In this document: piece by piece, positions 25,601 to 36,830 of the stretch
Layout: every line of letters begins with the position of its first letter
Numbering within the stretch: position 1 is the first letter of the stretch
Source of the DNA: Epiperipatus broadwayi
Taxonomy: Eukaryota > Onychophora > Udeonychophora > Euonychophora > Peripatidae
Direction of reading: 5' to 3'
DNA length: 64,000 nucleotides
Assembly: GCA_028023455.1 (NCBI GenBank)
Contig: JAQFVV010006471.1
Location: 746,001-810,000 of the forward strand
Notes under the pieces: model-generated
The model's database searches: none
The model's input: only the letters and a program-made list of their open reading frames with translations
What the model was told of the DNA's origin: nothing
Position numbers and translations under genes: made by a program

Positions 25601-27700
25601 TTAAATCAATTTATATCATTTTAATTTTATTTGTATACATACTAGATCTGAGATTCATTTATAAAGTTTTAATCACAAAATTCATAACATAAATATTAAT
25701 TATTTATTTTGGAGAATAAATTAAGATTTCACTAAAAATGGCCTTTACCTTTTAATAAAAAATGGCACAGACATGTTTATCTAATTCTACAATGCATATT
25801 TTTATTTAGAAAATTGAATTTGAACTTCACCATAATTTTAAATATTATTAAACAATTAATTATTAAAGGATACTATTGTCATAGTTTATTATTTTATCTC
25901 ATATACCTTTTAAAATAAATACTTTAACCAGGATTTATAGCATTTATTCTACTTTAAGTAACTAATTTCAGGTTCAAACTCTAAGACAACTAAAATAACC
26001 TTCATTGTTTTTAATTTAATAAATAAATATATTTACTTCATAAAATTTAGAATTATACACCTTAAAATTGATTTTCAATTTACTTTATAATGGTTTGTAT
26101 CAAAACAAAAGAGCACAATTGAGAATATACACAATAAAAAACAAACTGACAAGATACAATGGGTTACCTATGCAGTAGTTATGCAAACAAATATTGACCT
26201 GGTACACTTAATTACAAAAAAATATTCACCAGGTGGGAATTTTAATTTGTGAGTTCTTAACACTTTATTATATAGTCCCTAAGATTATAAATGTGTGAGA
26301 CTATTAAAAATTATCATTATGTTAATACTATTGTAACTTACTCAGGAATCATATGACTTTTTAACTATCAAAGGATAACTGTGCATATTATTTTCTGTCA
26401 ACTGATAAACTGATTGTTTTTTTTTCTAGGCAGGGAATTGATTCAAAAATCTTTAGCTTTGAGTCTGTTATTCTTACCACTGCACAAAAAAACATGTAAA
26501 ATTTTTCTTTTAAATGTTTGTAATAATTTGAACCTTTAATTAGTAAAAAATCTTCATTAAAAATTTCATCTCTATGCTCAAATAGCTTCATTTTTTAAAA
26601 AATTATTGCTGAGATTTGAATATTAAAAGTTTGTCAAAATTTTTGAATTCTAGAAATAAACAAGAAAATTTGCATAATTGTCATCCTATAGTTTTGGCCT
26701 AAAAAAGTACATGCAAATAAAATGATTTATTTTCTTACTGAATGTTTTTTTTTTTAACATATTTTAACCAACAGATAAATTAATACATTGCTTCTAGATG
26801 CAAACTTATTAATTTTATCACGATATGATTCCTATGCATGTACTGCAATGAAAATGATATTTTTTAGAATTTTAAAAAAGTAAATGGTGGGGGGGGGGGT
26901 ATCTCAGAAAAGACGACGTTTTGATTCACTTATTCTGAAACTATATATAAATAAAATAATCTAAAAATATTTTAGAAAAATATTTTTTTTAATTGGTTAA
27001 CAATTGATTAGCGACATAGGATGGGATGAGATAAAAAATATATAGTTGTTTAACCAAATAATTATATTTGATATCAAAAATAAAGTATATGCATATAATT
27101 ATATAATTAGTTACTGAGTCAATAAGAAGATATATCAGTCAGAAACAGAAAATGACAGTTCAATTTAATTGATCCAGCTGATGTTAGAATTTATGTTTTT
27201 CTATTTTGTGTATAAAAATTAAAGTGGGATAGCACATTAATGTGTCATAATTGTGATCTGAGTTTAAATCTAGATGATTAAATATACTAAAAACTTCAAG
27301 TTCTAATCAGATTTAAGATTTTTCTTTCATGGAACTGATCTACATTAATCCCATTTAATTACCCAGTAATAATTACTAAATTATTGTTAGCTTCTCTTAG
27401 TTAGTGTATAAAACAAAATTGTAATAATGCTCAAATCCCTCATCACTTGGAAATTAGAACGCTCAGTGAGTAGTGTTTATTGTCTCTTTATAAAAGGCTG
27501 TTACATTGAAGTGAACTATTTAAATATGGCTTTACTTTTTATTAATATGAAATAGTTTGGAATTTTTTTAGCCATGAATAATGAAATTATATTCTGCTAG
27601 TGATACAAATTGATCAACTGTCATCAACATTTTTATTGCTTTACAATATTAGTTATAAAACATTAAGAAATAAATGTAAACAAACCAAATAAAAAAGTAA
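25600..27700. other. No gene seen
   Basis: AT-rich sequence with a G11 tract at 26,889-26,899. The 67-codon minus-strand frame at 26,388-26,591 has no recognisable feature. Confidence 0.55.
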
Positions 27701-27702
27701 TC

Positions 27703-27705
27703 AAA

Positions 27706-27751
<46 letters not shown>

Positions 27752-27753
27752 TT

Positions 27754-27786
<33 letters not shown>
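27703..27786. repeat. (AT)n microsatellite inside a hairpin
   Basis: TCAAAGC, a long AT run, then GCTTTGA form an inverted repeat around the microsatellite; a second AT run follows. The second run sits where the SINE-like family normally has a TATATGTAATATA segment, so the microsatellite probably grew from the element's own tail. Confidence 0.8.
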
Positions 27787-27789
<3 letters not shown>

Positions 27790-28165
27790 GGGACGTGAAT
27801 TTGAACTTTCAAGATCCCTACATCTATCCAATCTATCTTATACAACCGATACACATGGCCACACATGTGAAAAAGATAAATGATCTCCAATATTTGTACT
27901 TCATACTGAATCAGCATTCATCAGTTGGTCCAGATTACCATCTCCCCCACATACAATACAATCAGTGCTAAGTTTGTATTAAGATAGTAAATCTTTAAAC
28001 TTTAATGGACAATCTTCAATCCTCTCCACCATCCAACTCGTCATTTATTCATTTCATTGAAAATCGTAGGGTGGAACGCTCAAAGCCCTTGTTGATACCA
28101 ATATTATTGTCATACCTATGTTGACCTTAAGTCAATATGACCCCTCACACATAAGACCTTAATAT
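27787..28165 (-). mobile_element. Hammerhead/Pol III SINE-like element, copy C
   Basis: This aligns by eye with copy A over most of its length. On the minus strand the order is body (28,165 to about 27,935), hammerhead (27,932-27,880), A-box-like segment at about 27,852-27,832 and B-box-like AAGTTCAAATTCAC at 27,808-27,795, then the (AT)n tract. Many substitutions separate it from copies A and B, so the family is old here. No open frame. Confidence 0.6.
27880..27932 (-). ncRNA. Decayed type I hammerhead ribozyme (SINE copy C)
   Basis: On the minus strand: stem I GGACCAA, core CTGATGA (27,924-27,918), stem II ATGCT/AGTAT with loop GATTC, then GAAG, with A15.1 changed to G. A degraded stem III follows, then A at the cleavage position (27,891) and stem I return TTGG pairing with CCAA. 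Copies A, B and C together imply an ancestral ribozyme with GAAA, stem III ATACGTAT and cleavage after A. Confidence 0.65.
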
Positions 28166-28169
28166 ATCT

Positions 28170-30420
28170 ATTTAATTATACAGAAGAGGAATGTGCGGAA
28201 TACAGGCTGGATATGGAATATCAAGTTTAGTATAGACAATATACTTATATATAAATGTTCTATAAGTCAATACAGATTTCAGTATAAGATATATAATCAA
28301 TAGATAAAAATGTTATATTTAATATAACACTTTGGATTTGTTCAAATTCATCCTCAATAATTCTAGTGAATAAAAATATTAGTTTTATTAACTGTGGTGA
28401 AAGCGTTTATTTACACTGGAAACCTTTGAAATTCATCACATGACAGAAAAATCTAACTATGCAAAATATTTATTTATCAAAGATTTTGTTATAATTAGAG
28501 AATATTCTCAGATTTTGATTTTATGATTGTCTATACCAAAATAAATATAAAAAGATTTTGAATAAATGATAGTAATAAGTTTGTAAACAAGAGTCCTAAA
28601 AATATTTTTAAGGCAATATTTTTCATAGAAATTGATATTAAAATCTTTAATGTAAGAGTAGAAATGTGTGTGCTATCGCTTGCAATTCTGTGAAATGCTT
28701 TTGTTCCGACAACTCATATTAACTCTCTTTTATAAAACTAATTAATCTCTGATTTTACGGTGACATCAAAAGAACATCAAAGTTATTACTTATTATTTTA
28801 AACGATATCTATATATTTTTAAGAAAGGAAATTTGCAGATTAGCTTACTGATATTTTTAAAATGTATATAATTATTATACAAAACTTATATAGTAGAATA
28901 GGAAAAAACCATTCAAATTGGTCTTTATATCCTTAAGGAATCATTTTTCCGATAGAAGCAAAAGAAAAAAAATATTAATCATATTATTCAATGTTAATTT
29001 ATTTTTAAAAAAAGGAAAAAACCTCTTGGTAAAATATAATTGATCATCTACTAATAATAAAAAAAAGAAAATGTATTTTTTCTAAAAACGCCAGAAACCT
29101 CTAAATTAGTAAAAATGATTGAGTTTTTTAACTCAAGGATCTTAATTTTGATAACAGAATTTTGATAATCTTGACATAATCTATTCTATTCTTCTTTAAA
29201 AATATTCTGATAAAGAGATTTCATTATTTTTTATTTAACGTATTTTTGCACATTATTAATTAAATTCATTTTTAATATATATAAAATTTTTAAATTATTC
29301 TGCTAAGAGTTTTATTATCGAATTATTCAAAGTTTATAAAACTTAAAGCAATAATTTTAAATCATTTTTTTAAAAAATCACACAAAAATATATGGGATTC
29401 AATTATAAAAACTTATCTATAATTTCTAAGTTTCAGATATTAAAATAAATTATATTAAATAAAAATACAGTATATCAATAAAGTGTGTCCCGAAGTGTCA
29501 TTCAATTATAAAGCTGCCAAGAAAATCTCTACAAGCAGAGAACTTTTTGCAAATAAATTAAAAGGTAGATAGCTCTAAAATCAAAGAAAAAATTTCTTAG
29601 TCCTTAAGGTAATCTTTAAAATATCTAATAAGGGTAAGATACTAGTGCACACTCCATATATCCATGTCACTGTAAATAAAATGTAAAGATTTCTGCTTAA
29701 AATTATATATATATATATATTAAATACTGATGCTAGGATATAAATGGTTTACTATCAAATGGTTCATCATCAAAATTTATTGACCAGAAAAATGGCTTAT
29801 TTGCTGTCATTCTGAATTAATGACAAAACAAAATGGCTTTCTTTGTTTCTTACAAACCTAATAATTTCTCACTGCACATCAGTTAATTTTTTTAAAAACA
29901 GAAATAATGTATAACATTTCTTTTGCATTGCTATGAATCTACAGCTTATTTGTAGTGATTGCATTAATTATTTTTTGGTGGAGTGGATAACTGTCAGCAG
30001 ATGGATTATCTCGATTATATTTTTCTTAAATATTTGTTATTATGAAATCTAAATAATTCATAAATCAACACACATGCATGCAACAAAAGATTATGACATT
30101 TTTTAGAGTCTGTAAATATCGACTAAAAACGATTAATAATGAAGATGGACAGTTGTAAAATCATGCTTCAAGATGAAACTATTATTTAATGGAAGATAAT
30201 ATATATTGTCAGCAATATTTCTTAGATTCAAATGAAGCAAAACAGAAATAAGCAATTCTTTATAAAACTGCATATTATAAAATTTTATAATAAAAATACA
30301 TAAAATATGGCTATTACTATAAATGAACATGTATTAAAAATATAAAATAGAATTTGATATAAATAAAATATATACATAATACTGTAATTCAAATATTTAA
30401 TTCTCTTTTTTTAATTAATG
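28170..30420. other. No gene seen
   Basis: AT-rich DNA with a short AT run at about 29,706-29,720. No coding, RNA or repeat structure was supported. Confidence 0.55.
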
Positions 30421-30427
30421 TAAGTCT

Positions 30428-30950
30428 TATAAACTCAATGTAATTGAGTATTACAAAAAGATAGAAGTTGAAATTTAAGAGTTTTATAATGCACTAAGGA
30501 TACTTTCAGCAGACTACTGCCAGAGACATAGTGCTATATTAATTTAGCAGTTGAAAATTATGCTTTTATATGGGTCTAATTTATTATTTAAATGAGATTT
30601 CATATGCAAATGCTACATTTAAATTTTCCATTTTTTTTTATAATGGAATACATAAATCCTATCTGTTGATTGCATTTGGATCTTTTGCAATTGCCCAAGC
30701 CTCCTTATACTTTTTTTCTGTAATCTATATTGGCACAAATTGTCTTCACATTAATGGAATGGAAAGTAAGGCCCCATAGTGAGCTTTTGATTGTGGAAAT
30801 TTTGTTTTACTCTATTATTTATGTATGTGGATGATCCTCTTAGATCTATTGTCCTGAGAGTCACTGCAATGCACAAAACTACAGGATGGGGCACTGTATG
30901 TAATTTTGTAAACAATCTGAGGGGCATGCTTGACTGGCATTGCAATTAGC
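30428..30950 (-). pseudogene. Penelope-like element fragment, GIY-YIG region (left arm)
   Basis: The minus-strand frame around 30,945-30,751 and the DNA downstream match the plus-strand fragment at 34,003-34,640 and, more distantly, the GIY-YIG region at 36,831-37,325. Shared landmarks are a VYKI/LFTK-like start of the domain, an asparagine-rich NNR.KQN segment, a KLTMG segment, and a tail with the words GATCCAAATGCAATCAACAG. In PLEs this domain follows the reverse transcriptase and acts as the endonuclease. The fragment is 3'-terminal, frameshifted and non-functional. With its mirror copy it brackets the hammerhead array. Confidence 0.6.
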
Positions 30951-31034
30951 AAATTTTACATTAATTTAAATAAAAATAAGATTACAAATAATGCACCAAA
31001 AGCATAGTTAAAGCTTTCATATGCCTTTAGAATT

Positions 31035-31054
31035 ATATATATATATATATATAT
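31035..31054. repeat. (AT)n tract at left edge of array
   Basis: About ten AT units end exactly where the first 414-bp unit begins. A similar tract closes the array on the right at about 33,988-34,002. Confidence 0.9.
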
Positions 31055-31152
31055 GTTCAAAAGATGGCGCTTTACCAAAACCACCGAACAAGTGTAAAAT
31101 TTGTTTACATAAACGAAAAAAGAGTCAGAATTAACTACCTCTTTCATTTGCT

Positions 31153-31202
31153 CACCCCCAGATCAGCTGATTTCAAGCTGGTTTGCTCTCCTCAGTGAGG
31201 GA
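31153..31202 (-). ncRNA. Hammerhead ribozyme, direct unit 1
   Basis: Reverse complement of the motif detailed at 32,960-33,009, identical in every core position. Predicted cleavage on the minus strand lies between 31,161 and 31,160. Confidence 0.85.
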
Positions 31203-31566
31203 TAGAGTATAGAAACTAGATCTAAACACTGACTCTCAAGTGTTTATGCAAAACGTTTCTATCAGATTGCAAGCGTGAATTTTTCAGACCGGTAAAGTCT
31301 TCAAACTCAGCCTAGCAAGCCAGATATTTATATGGGTCTGATCTCAGTTCAGTATCACCATATAATCAAAGTCTCTGCAATATATATCATTGCAAGAAAA
31401 CTTTAAAGGTACATTTATGAAAAACAAAAACAAGTTACTCACGTAACCTGCTATCACTTGTTATTTATGTTCAAAAGATGGCGCTTTACCAAAACCACCG
31501 AACAAGTGTAAAATTTGTTTACATAAACGAAAAAAGAGTCAGAATTAACTACCTCTTTCATTTGCT

Positions 31567-31616
31567 CACCCCCAGATCAGCTGATTTCAAGCTGGTTTGC
31601 TCTCCTCAGTGAGGGA
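31567..31616 (-). ncRNA. Hammerhead ribozyme, direct unit 2
   Basis: Identical copy 414 bp further on; predicted cleavage between 31,575 and 31,574. Together with unit 1 it would release one exact 414-nt monomer. Confidence 0.85.
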
Positions 31617-31980
31617 TAGAGTATAGAAACTAGATCTAAACACTGACTCTCAAGTGTTTATGCAAAACGTTTCTATCAGATTGCAAGCGTGAATTTTTCA
31701 GACCGGTAAAGTCTTCAAACTCAGCCTAGCAAGCCAGATATTTATATGGGTCTGATCTCAGTTCAGTATCACCATATAATCAAAGTCTCTGCAATATATA
31801 TCATTGCAAGAAAACTTTAAAGGTACATTTATGAAAAACAAAAACAAGTTACTCACGTAACCTGCTATCACTTGTTATTTATGTTCAAAAGATGGCGCTT
31901 TACCAAAACCACCGAACAAGTGTAAAATTTGTTTACATAAACGAAAAAAGAGTCAGAATTAACTACCTCTTTCATTTGCT

Positions 31981-32030
31981 CACCCCCAGATCAGCTGATT
32001 TCAAGCTGGTTTGCTCTCCTCAGTGAGGGA
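31981..32030 (-). ncRNA. Hammerhead ribozyme, direct unit 3
   Basis: Identical copy; predicted cleavage between 31,989 and 31,988 on the minus strand. Confidence 0.85.
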
Positions 32031-32394
32031 TAGAGTATAGAAACTAGATCTAAACACTGACTCTCAAGTGTTTATGCAAAACGTTTCTATCAGATTGCAA
32101 GCGTGAATTTTTCAGACCGGTAAAGTCTTCAAACTCAGCCTAGCAAGCCAGATATTTATATGGGTCTGATCTCAGTTCAGTATCACCATATAATCAAAGT
32201 CTCTGCAATATATATCATTGCAAGAAAACTTTAAAGGTACATTTATGAAAAACAAAAACAAGTTACTCACGTAACCTGCTATCACTTGTTATTTATGTTC
32301 AAAAGATGGCGCTTTACCAAAACCACCGAACAAGTGTAAAATTTGTTTACATAAACGAAAAAAGAGTCAGAATTAACTACCTCTTTCATTTGCT

Positions 32395-32444
32395 CACCCC
32401 CAGATCAGCTGATTTCAAGCTGGTTTGCTCTCCTCAGTGAGGGA
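32395..32444 (-). ncRNA. Hammerhead ribozyme, direct unit 4
   Basis: Identical copy; predicted cleavage between 32,403 and 32,402. It is the last ribozyme before the inversion point at 32,750. Confidence 0.85.
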
Positions 32445-32959
32445 TAGAGTATAGAAACTAGATCTAAACACTGACTCTCAAGTGTTTATGCAAAACGTTT
32501 CTATCAGATTGCAAGCGTGAATTTTTCAGACCGGTAAAGTCTTCAAACTCAGCCTAGCAAGCCAGATATTTATATGGGTCTGATCTCAGTTCAGTATCAC
32601 CATATAATCAAAGTCTCTGCAATATATATCATTGCAAGAAAACTTTAAAGGTACATTTATGAAAAACAAAAACAAGTTACTCACGTAACCTGCTATCACT
32701 TGTTATTTATGTTCAAAAGATGGCGCTTTACCAAAACCACCGAATAAGTGTACCTTTAAAGTTTTCTTGCAATGATATATATTGCAGAGACTTTGCTTAT
32801 ATGGTGATACAGAACTGAGATCAGACCCATATAAATATCTGGCTTGCTAGGCTGAGTTTGAAGACTTTACCGGTCTGAAAAATTCACGCTTGCAATCTGA
32901 TAGAAACGTTTTGCATAAACACTTGAGAGTCAGTGTTTAGATCTAGTTTCTATACTCTA

Positions 32960-33009
32960 TCCCTCACTGAGGAGAGCAAACCAGCTTGAAATCAGCTGAT
33001 CTGGGGGTG
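32960..33009 (+). ncRNA. Type I hammerhead ribozyme, inverted unit 1 (reference description)
   Basis: Stem I strand TCCCTCA (32,960-32,966); core CTGAGGA (32,967-32,973), which fits the CUGANGA consensus because position 7 is free; stem II GAGC/GCTT (32,974-32,977 with 32,984-32,987) and loop AAACCA; invariant GAAA (32,988-32,991); palindromic stem III ATCAGCTGAT (32,991-33,000) that can fold as three pairs with loop AGCT or pair between two molecules; cleavage base C at 33,001; return strand TGGGGGTG, giving six stem I pairs including one wobble. Every invariant residue is present. Longer pairing of stem I is possible between CTATACTCT upstream and AGAGGTAG downstream. The short palindromic stem III is typical of PLE and retrozyme hammerheads. 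Confidence 0.88.
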
Positions 33010-33373
33010 AGCAAATGAAAGAGGTAGTTAATTCTGACTCTTTTTTCGTTTATGTAAACAAATTTTACACTTGTTCGGTGGTTTTGGTAAAGCGCCATCT
33101 TTTGAACATAAATAACAAGTGATAGCAGGTTACGTGAGTAACTTGTTTTTGTTTTTCATAAATGTACCTTTAAAGTTTTCTTGCAATGATATATATTGCA
33201 GAGACTTTGATTATATGGTGATACTGAACTGAGATCAGACCCATATAAATATCTGGCTTGCTAGGCTGAGTTTGAAGACTTTACCGGTCTGAAAAATTCA
33301 CGCTTGCAATCTGATAGAAACGTTTTGCATAAACACTTGAGAGTCAGTGTTTAGATCTAGTTTCTATACTCTA

Positions 33374-33423
33374 TCCCTCACTGAGGAGAGCAAACCAGCT
33401 TGAAATCAGCTGATCTGGGGGTG
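33374..33423 (+). ncRNA. Hammerhead ribozyme, inverted unit 2
   Basis: Same motif with the same core; predicted cleavage between 33,415 and 33,416. Confidence 0.85.
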
Positions 33424-33788
33424 AGCAAATGAAAGAGGTAGTTAATTCTGACTCTTTTTTCGTTTATGTAAACAAATTTTACACTTGTTCGGTGGTTTTG
33501 GTAAAGCGCCATCTTTTGAACATAAATAACAAGTGATAGCAGGTTACGTGAGTAACTTGTTTTTGTTTTTCATAAATGTACCTTTAAAGTTTTCTTGCAA
33601 TGATATATATTGCAGAGACTTTGATTATATGGTGATACTGAACTGAGATCAGACCCATATAAATATCTGGCTTGCTAGGCTGAGTTTGAAGACTTTACCG
33701 GTCTGAAAAATTCACGCTTGCAATCTGATAGAAACGTTTTTGCATAAACACTTGAGAGTCAGTGTTTAGATCTAGTTTCTATACTCTA

Positions 33789-33838
33789 TCCCTCACTGAG
33801 GAGAGCAAACCAGCTTGAAATCAGCTGATCTGGGGGTG
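33789..33838 (+). ncRNA. Hammerhead ribozyme, inverted unit 3
   Basis: Same motif; predicted cleavage between 33,830 and 33,831. The extra T upstream makes the interval from unit 2 415 nt instead of 414. A C-to-A change just downstream lies outside the core. Confidence 0.85.
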
Positions 33839-34002
33839 AGAAAATGAAAGAGGTAGTTAATTCTGACTCTTTTTTCGTTTATGTAAACAAATTTTACACT
33901 TGTTCGGTGGTTTTGGTAAAGCGCCATCTTTTGAACATAAATAACAAGTGATAGCAGGTTACGTGAGTAACTTGTTTTTGTTTTTCATATATATATATAT
34001 AT

Positions 34003-34640
34003 GCTGATTTTTAATAGAGTTAGCTTTAGACCACCTCCATCACTAAACAACTTATTAAATAATTCAAAATATAAAATACCAGAGGAGCATGTGCCTCAAG
34101 TTTACAAAATTATATGCAGTACCCTATCATGTAGTTCTATATATTATCATGAATCTCAAGTGAATAGATCAATGAAGATCACCCAGCATACATATTTATA
34201 CAACAGAGCAAAACAGAATAATAAATATAAATTGATTTTCTTCAATCACAAACTCACTATGGGGCATATTTTCAGTCTCACTAATGTGAGGATGATTTGG
34301 GCCAAAAGAGATGATAAAAAAATATAAAAAGACTTAGACAATTGCAAAGGATCCAAATGCAATCAACAGAAAGGATTCATGTTTCCATTGTCGAAAAAAT
34401 GAAACATTTAAATATCGCATTTGTATATTAAGCCTGAAATAAATCGAGATACTGCAAATCTTTAGCGCTCGTTACAATACATAATTTATATAATAAATCA
34501 CATCCCTATGTAGGTATAATTTTCAACTGCTAAATTAATACTACACTATAATCCTGGCAATAGTATGCTGAAAACATGCTTACTGCATTATAAAAGTCTT
34601 GAATTTCAACTTTTATCTTTTTGTAGGACTCGATTACAGT
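34003..34640 (+). pseudogene. Penelope-like element fragment, GIY-YIG region (right arm)
   Basis: The plus-strand frame 34,001-34,327 reads as a diverged GIY-YIG region of a PLE: FRPPPSLNNLLNNSK, then VPQVYKIICS, SSIYYHES in place of a YYGET-type segment, QHTYLYNRA and NHKLTMGHIF. Each part aligns with the better preserved copy at 36,897-37,325. The Gly of the second signature is replaced (YYHES) and the frame stops early at 34,327, with recognisable sequence continuing to about 34,400. The remaining 3' sequence matches the left arm at 30,428-30,560 in inverted orientation. Non-functional. Confidence 0.65.
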
Positions 34641-36756
34641 GAGTTTAAAATAATAGTGTGAAAATTAATATTATATTGAATAAGATAGAAATATCACTTT
34701 ATTTTCAATCATAACTCATTTAAAAATATTAATTATAAAACATATTTAATCTTCAACATCATTCTGGTAAGAAATCTCTTATTATAGTCTAAAAAATTGT
34801 TGGTTCAACATTTTCATGCTCTTACATGTTCTTATGACTAATTATATTCAGGCAGAATGACCTTCATAATGTCAACAACATTTGGTTTAAAGAGCCTAAC
34901 CTACTAAACCTGTCTACATCATGTCATGCCTAATAGATTGATAGGTCTTCCAAGCCATCATATTGGTGTGACAGTTTTTATTATTTTGAATAAGTTTTAT
35001 GACTTGACATTTGTTTTTTAAAGTTCAAGTTCTTTCACAATATTAGTTCATTGTATCATCTATTTGCAATTATGTTATTTGATTAAAAAAGTATATGTAT
35101 ATAATTGTAAGATATAAACTTAGTAATTTCCTGAGGAATCATCTAGAAAACATTTCCTTTGTTACTATTACTTTCAATCTATTTGAATTCTTAAATAAAA
35201 TAACTGGAAGAAGTTACAGACGTTTTTTTCTATTTCCTATTAATATAATGGCTCATTATATTTTTTTTTATTAACGCCTTCTTATTGATTTTTAGAGGTC
35301 TCACTTAGTATGTTTAATAATTTTTATCTAGTAATGTTTTTTCTTAGAACCAATCTAAGCATACATCTCTTCTATTTTAAAAATTATAATAGTCACATCA
35401 ATCATTGATTAATTAATAAACTTAAAAATAGAAGTAAAGAAACTTTTTCACATATACTATATTCTATCATGAAGATTTGAATGATTAACTTTAGTATAGT
35501 CTTTAAACACATCTAATTAAAAATACAACTGATAATCTAATTTTTAATTTCATTGATGTGATGTCAAAGTTAGTGATTTTATATATAAAATTATTGGCTG
35601 GCATGATTTAAACATTGTTAGGGATAATTCGCTTATAGATTATTGCCAGTTTAGAATTAGCATATTTGACTTATTATGATAATTGATTATTTACAATATT
35701 TAAGATGAAAATTTGTAATTGTTTTTAATTCCACTTTAGGCTCACCTATTATACCATTTAATGCTTGAGATCATGCTATGATTATTTCATGCTATAAAAG
35801 TTGTTAGTCAAGTTTCATATTTATAAATAAAAATACTTTATACAAAATATTAGTTTGCAAGCAGTTGAACAATATTATGTAAGTCAAGGTCTATGAGAAA
35901 GTAAGCAGTCTTGACAAATTTATTCATGTGACTATAAAATCTGACTTATGAATTGGTTTTATCATATGCATATTTGAATTTAGAACTGCTATATTAAGAT
36001 TATACATGTATCCTTACATAAACAATGAACTCAATTAGTTTTCCAAAATATCTCATAAACTAAAAAATCTCATATTAAAAACAAGATAGTGATTCTGTTA
36101 TGTAAAAAAAATACTTTTTTCTTTTTACTATAAATTTAAAATATATAACAAATATTAAAAATCTGATTAAAAAATTAAAGCTGAAAATTAAAAAAAGAGA
36201 TAATTAATTAATAAACATGTTACTAAGTGCATTACTGATATAAAAAAGCAATTCTAATCATAAAAATAATCTATAATAAAAACTTGTCAATTGCTATAAT
36301 GTTTTGATATATATCTTATCATTTATGGTCTTCATTATTTGTTCTATATAGATAAGATTGACTTTCTGCTGAATTATAATTCATTAAATTAAAATGATGC
36401 ATGTAAACAAAATTAATGTAATGCATGTTTTTAAATTTAATTTTGCTGTATTTTATGCATCAATATTTTTTTTTTTGATTTTGTAATTATTTAACTAATA
36501 AAGTTTTGAATTTTTATTGCTGTATAGTTTTGTTTCTTATGTTTTTTAATTGATGATCTGCCCTGTTTTTTTTTACATAAATGCAGTCTTGCTTAAATAA
36601 AAATTAAATTAAGTGTCATTGTACAGTTGACTGCTGAAATTTTAATAATGTAAATGATTAAATCTTTTGATATTGTTTGCACTTAAAAGAATGCATTTTT
36701 GCTTGGAAGAAACTAAACATTTCCACATATATAAAAATATTAATTAAATAAAAATT
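34641..36756. other. No gene seen
   Basis: AT-rich sequence without supported frames, repeats or RNA structures. Confidence 0.55.
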
Positions 36757-36830
36757 TATAATTGTTAATTAGAGAAGATATTAATTAGTATTAAAATAAA
36801 ATCATAAAATTTAATAATACAATAAACAAT

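Larger units (their letters stand above)
31053..32750 (-). mobile_element. Retrozyme-like array, four direct 414-bp units plus partial
   Basis: Units start at 31,053, 31,467, 31,881 and 32,295; a 42-bp partial unit follows from 32,709. The period is exactly 414 bp and I saw no difference among the four units. Each carries, on the minus strand, a complete consensus hammerhead ribozyme and no meaningful frame. The units are more GC-rich than the flanks. Known biology: retrozyme transcripts from tandem units self-cleave to unit-length RNAs that can circularise. Inference: minus-strand transcription here would give 414-nt monomers. No Pol III boxes were recognised, so the promoter is unknown. The class could also be described as a hammerhead satellite. 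Confidence 0.8.
32751..33987 (+). mobile_element. Retrozyme-like array, three inverted 414-bp units
   Basis: From 32,751 the 414-bp sequence continues as its reverse complement, with units starting at 32,751, 33,165 and 33,579. The first differs from the others at two bases near 32,795 and 32,808. The third has one extra T near 33,741 and a C-to-A change near 33,841. The block ends within a unit at an (AT)n tract. The direct-to-inverted join shares a TGTA microhomology: direct units read AAGTGTAAAA at this point and inverted units AATGTACCTT, while the junction reads AAGTGTACCTT. All three ribozymes lie on the plus strand, opposite to the first block. Confidence 0.8.

Noticed and set aside
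31053-33987. CRISPR-like or bacterial repeat interpretation of the regular array
   Set aside because: Units are 414 bp with no short-repeat/spacer alternation, and the surrounding elements are animal retrotransposons.
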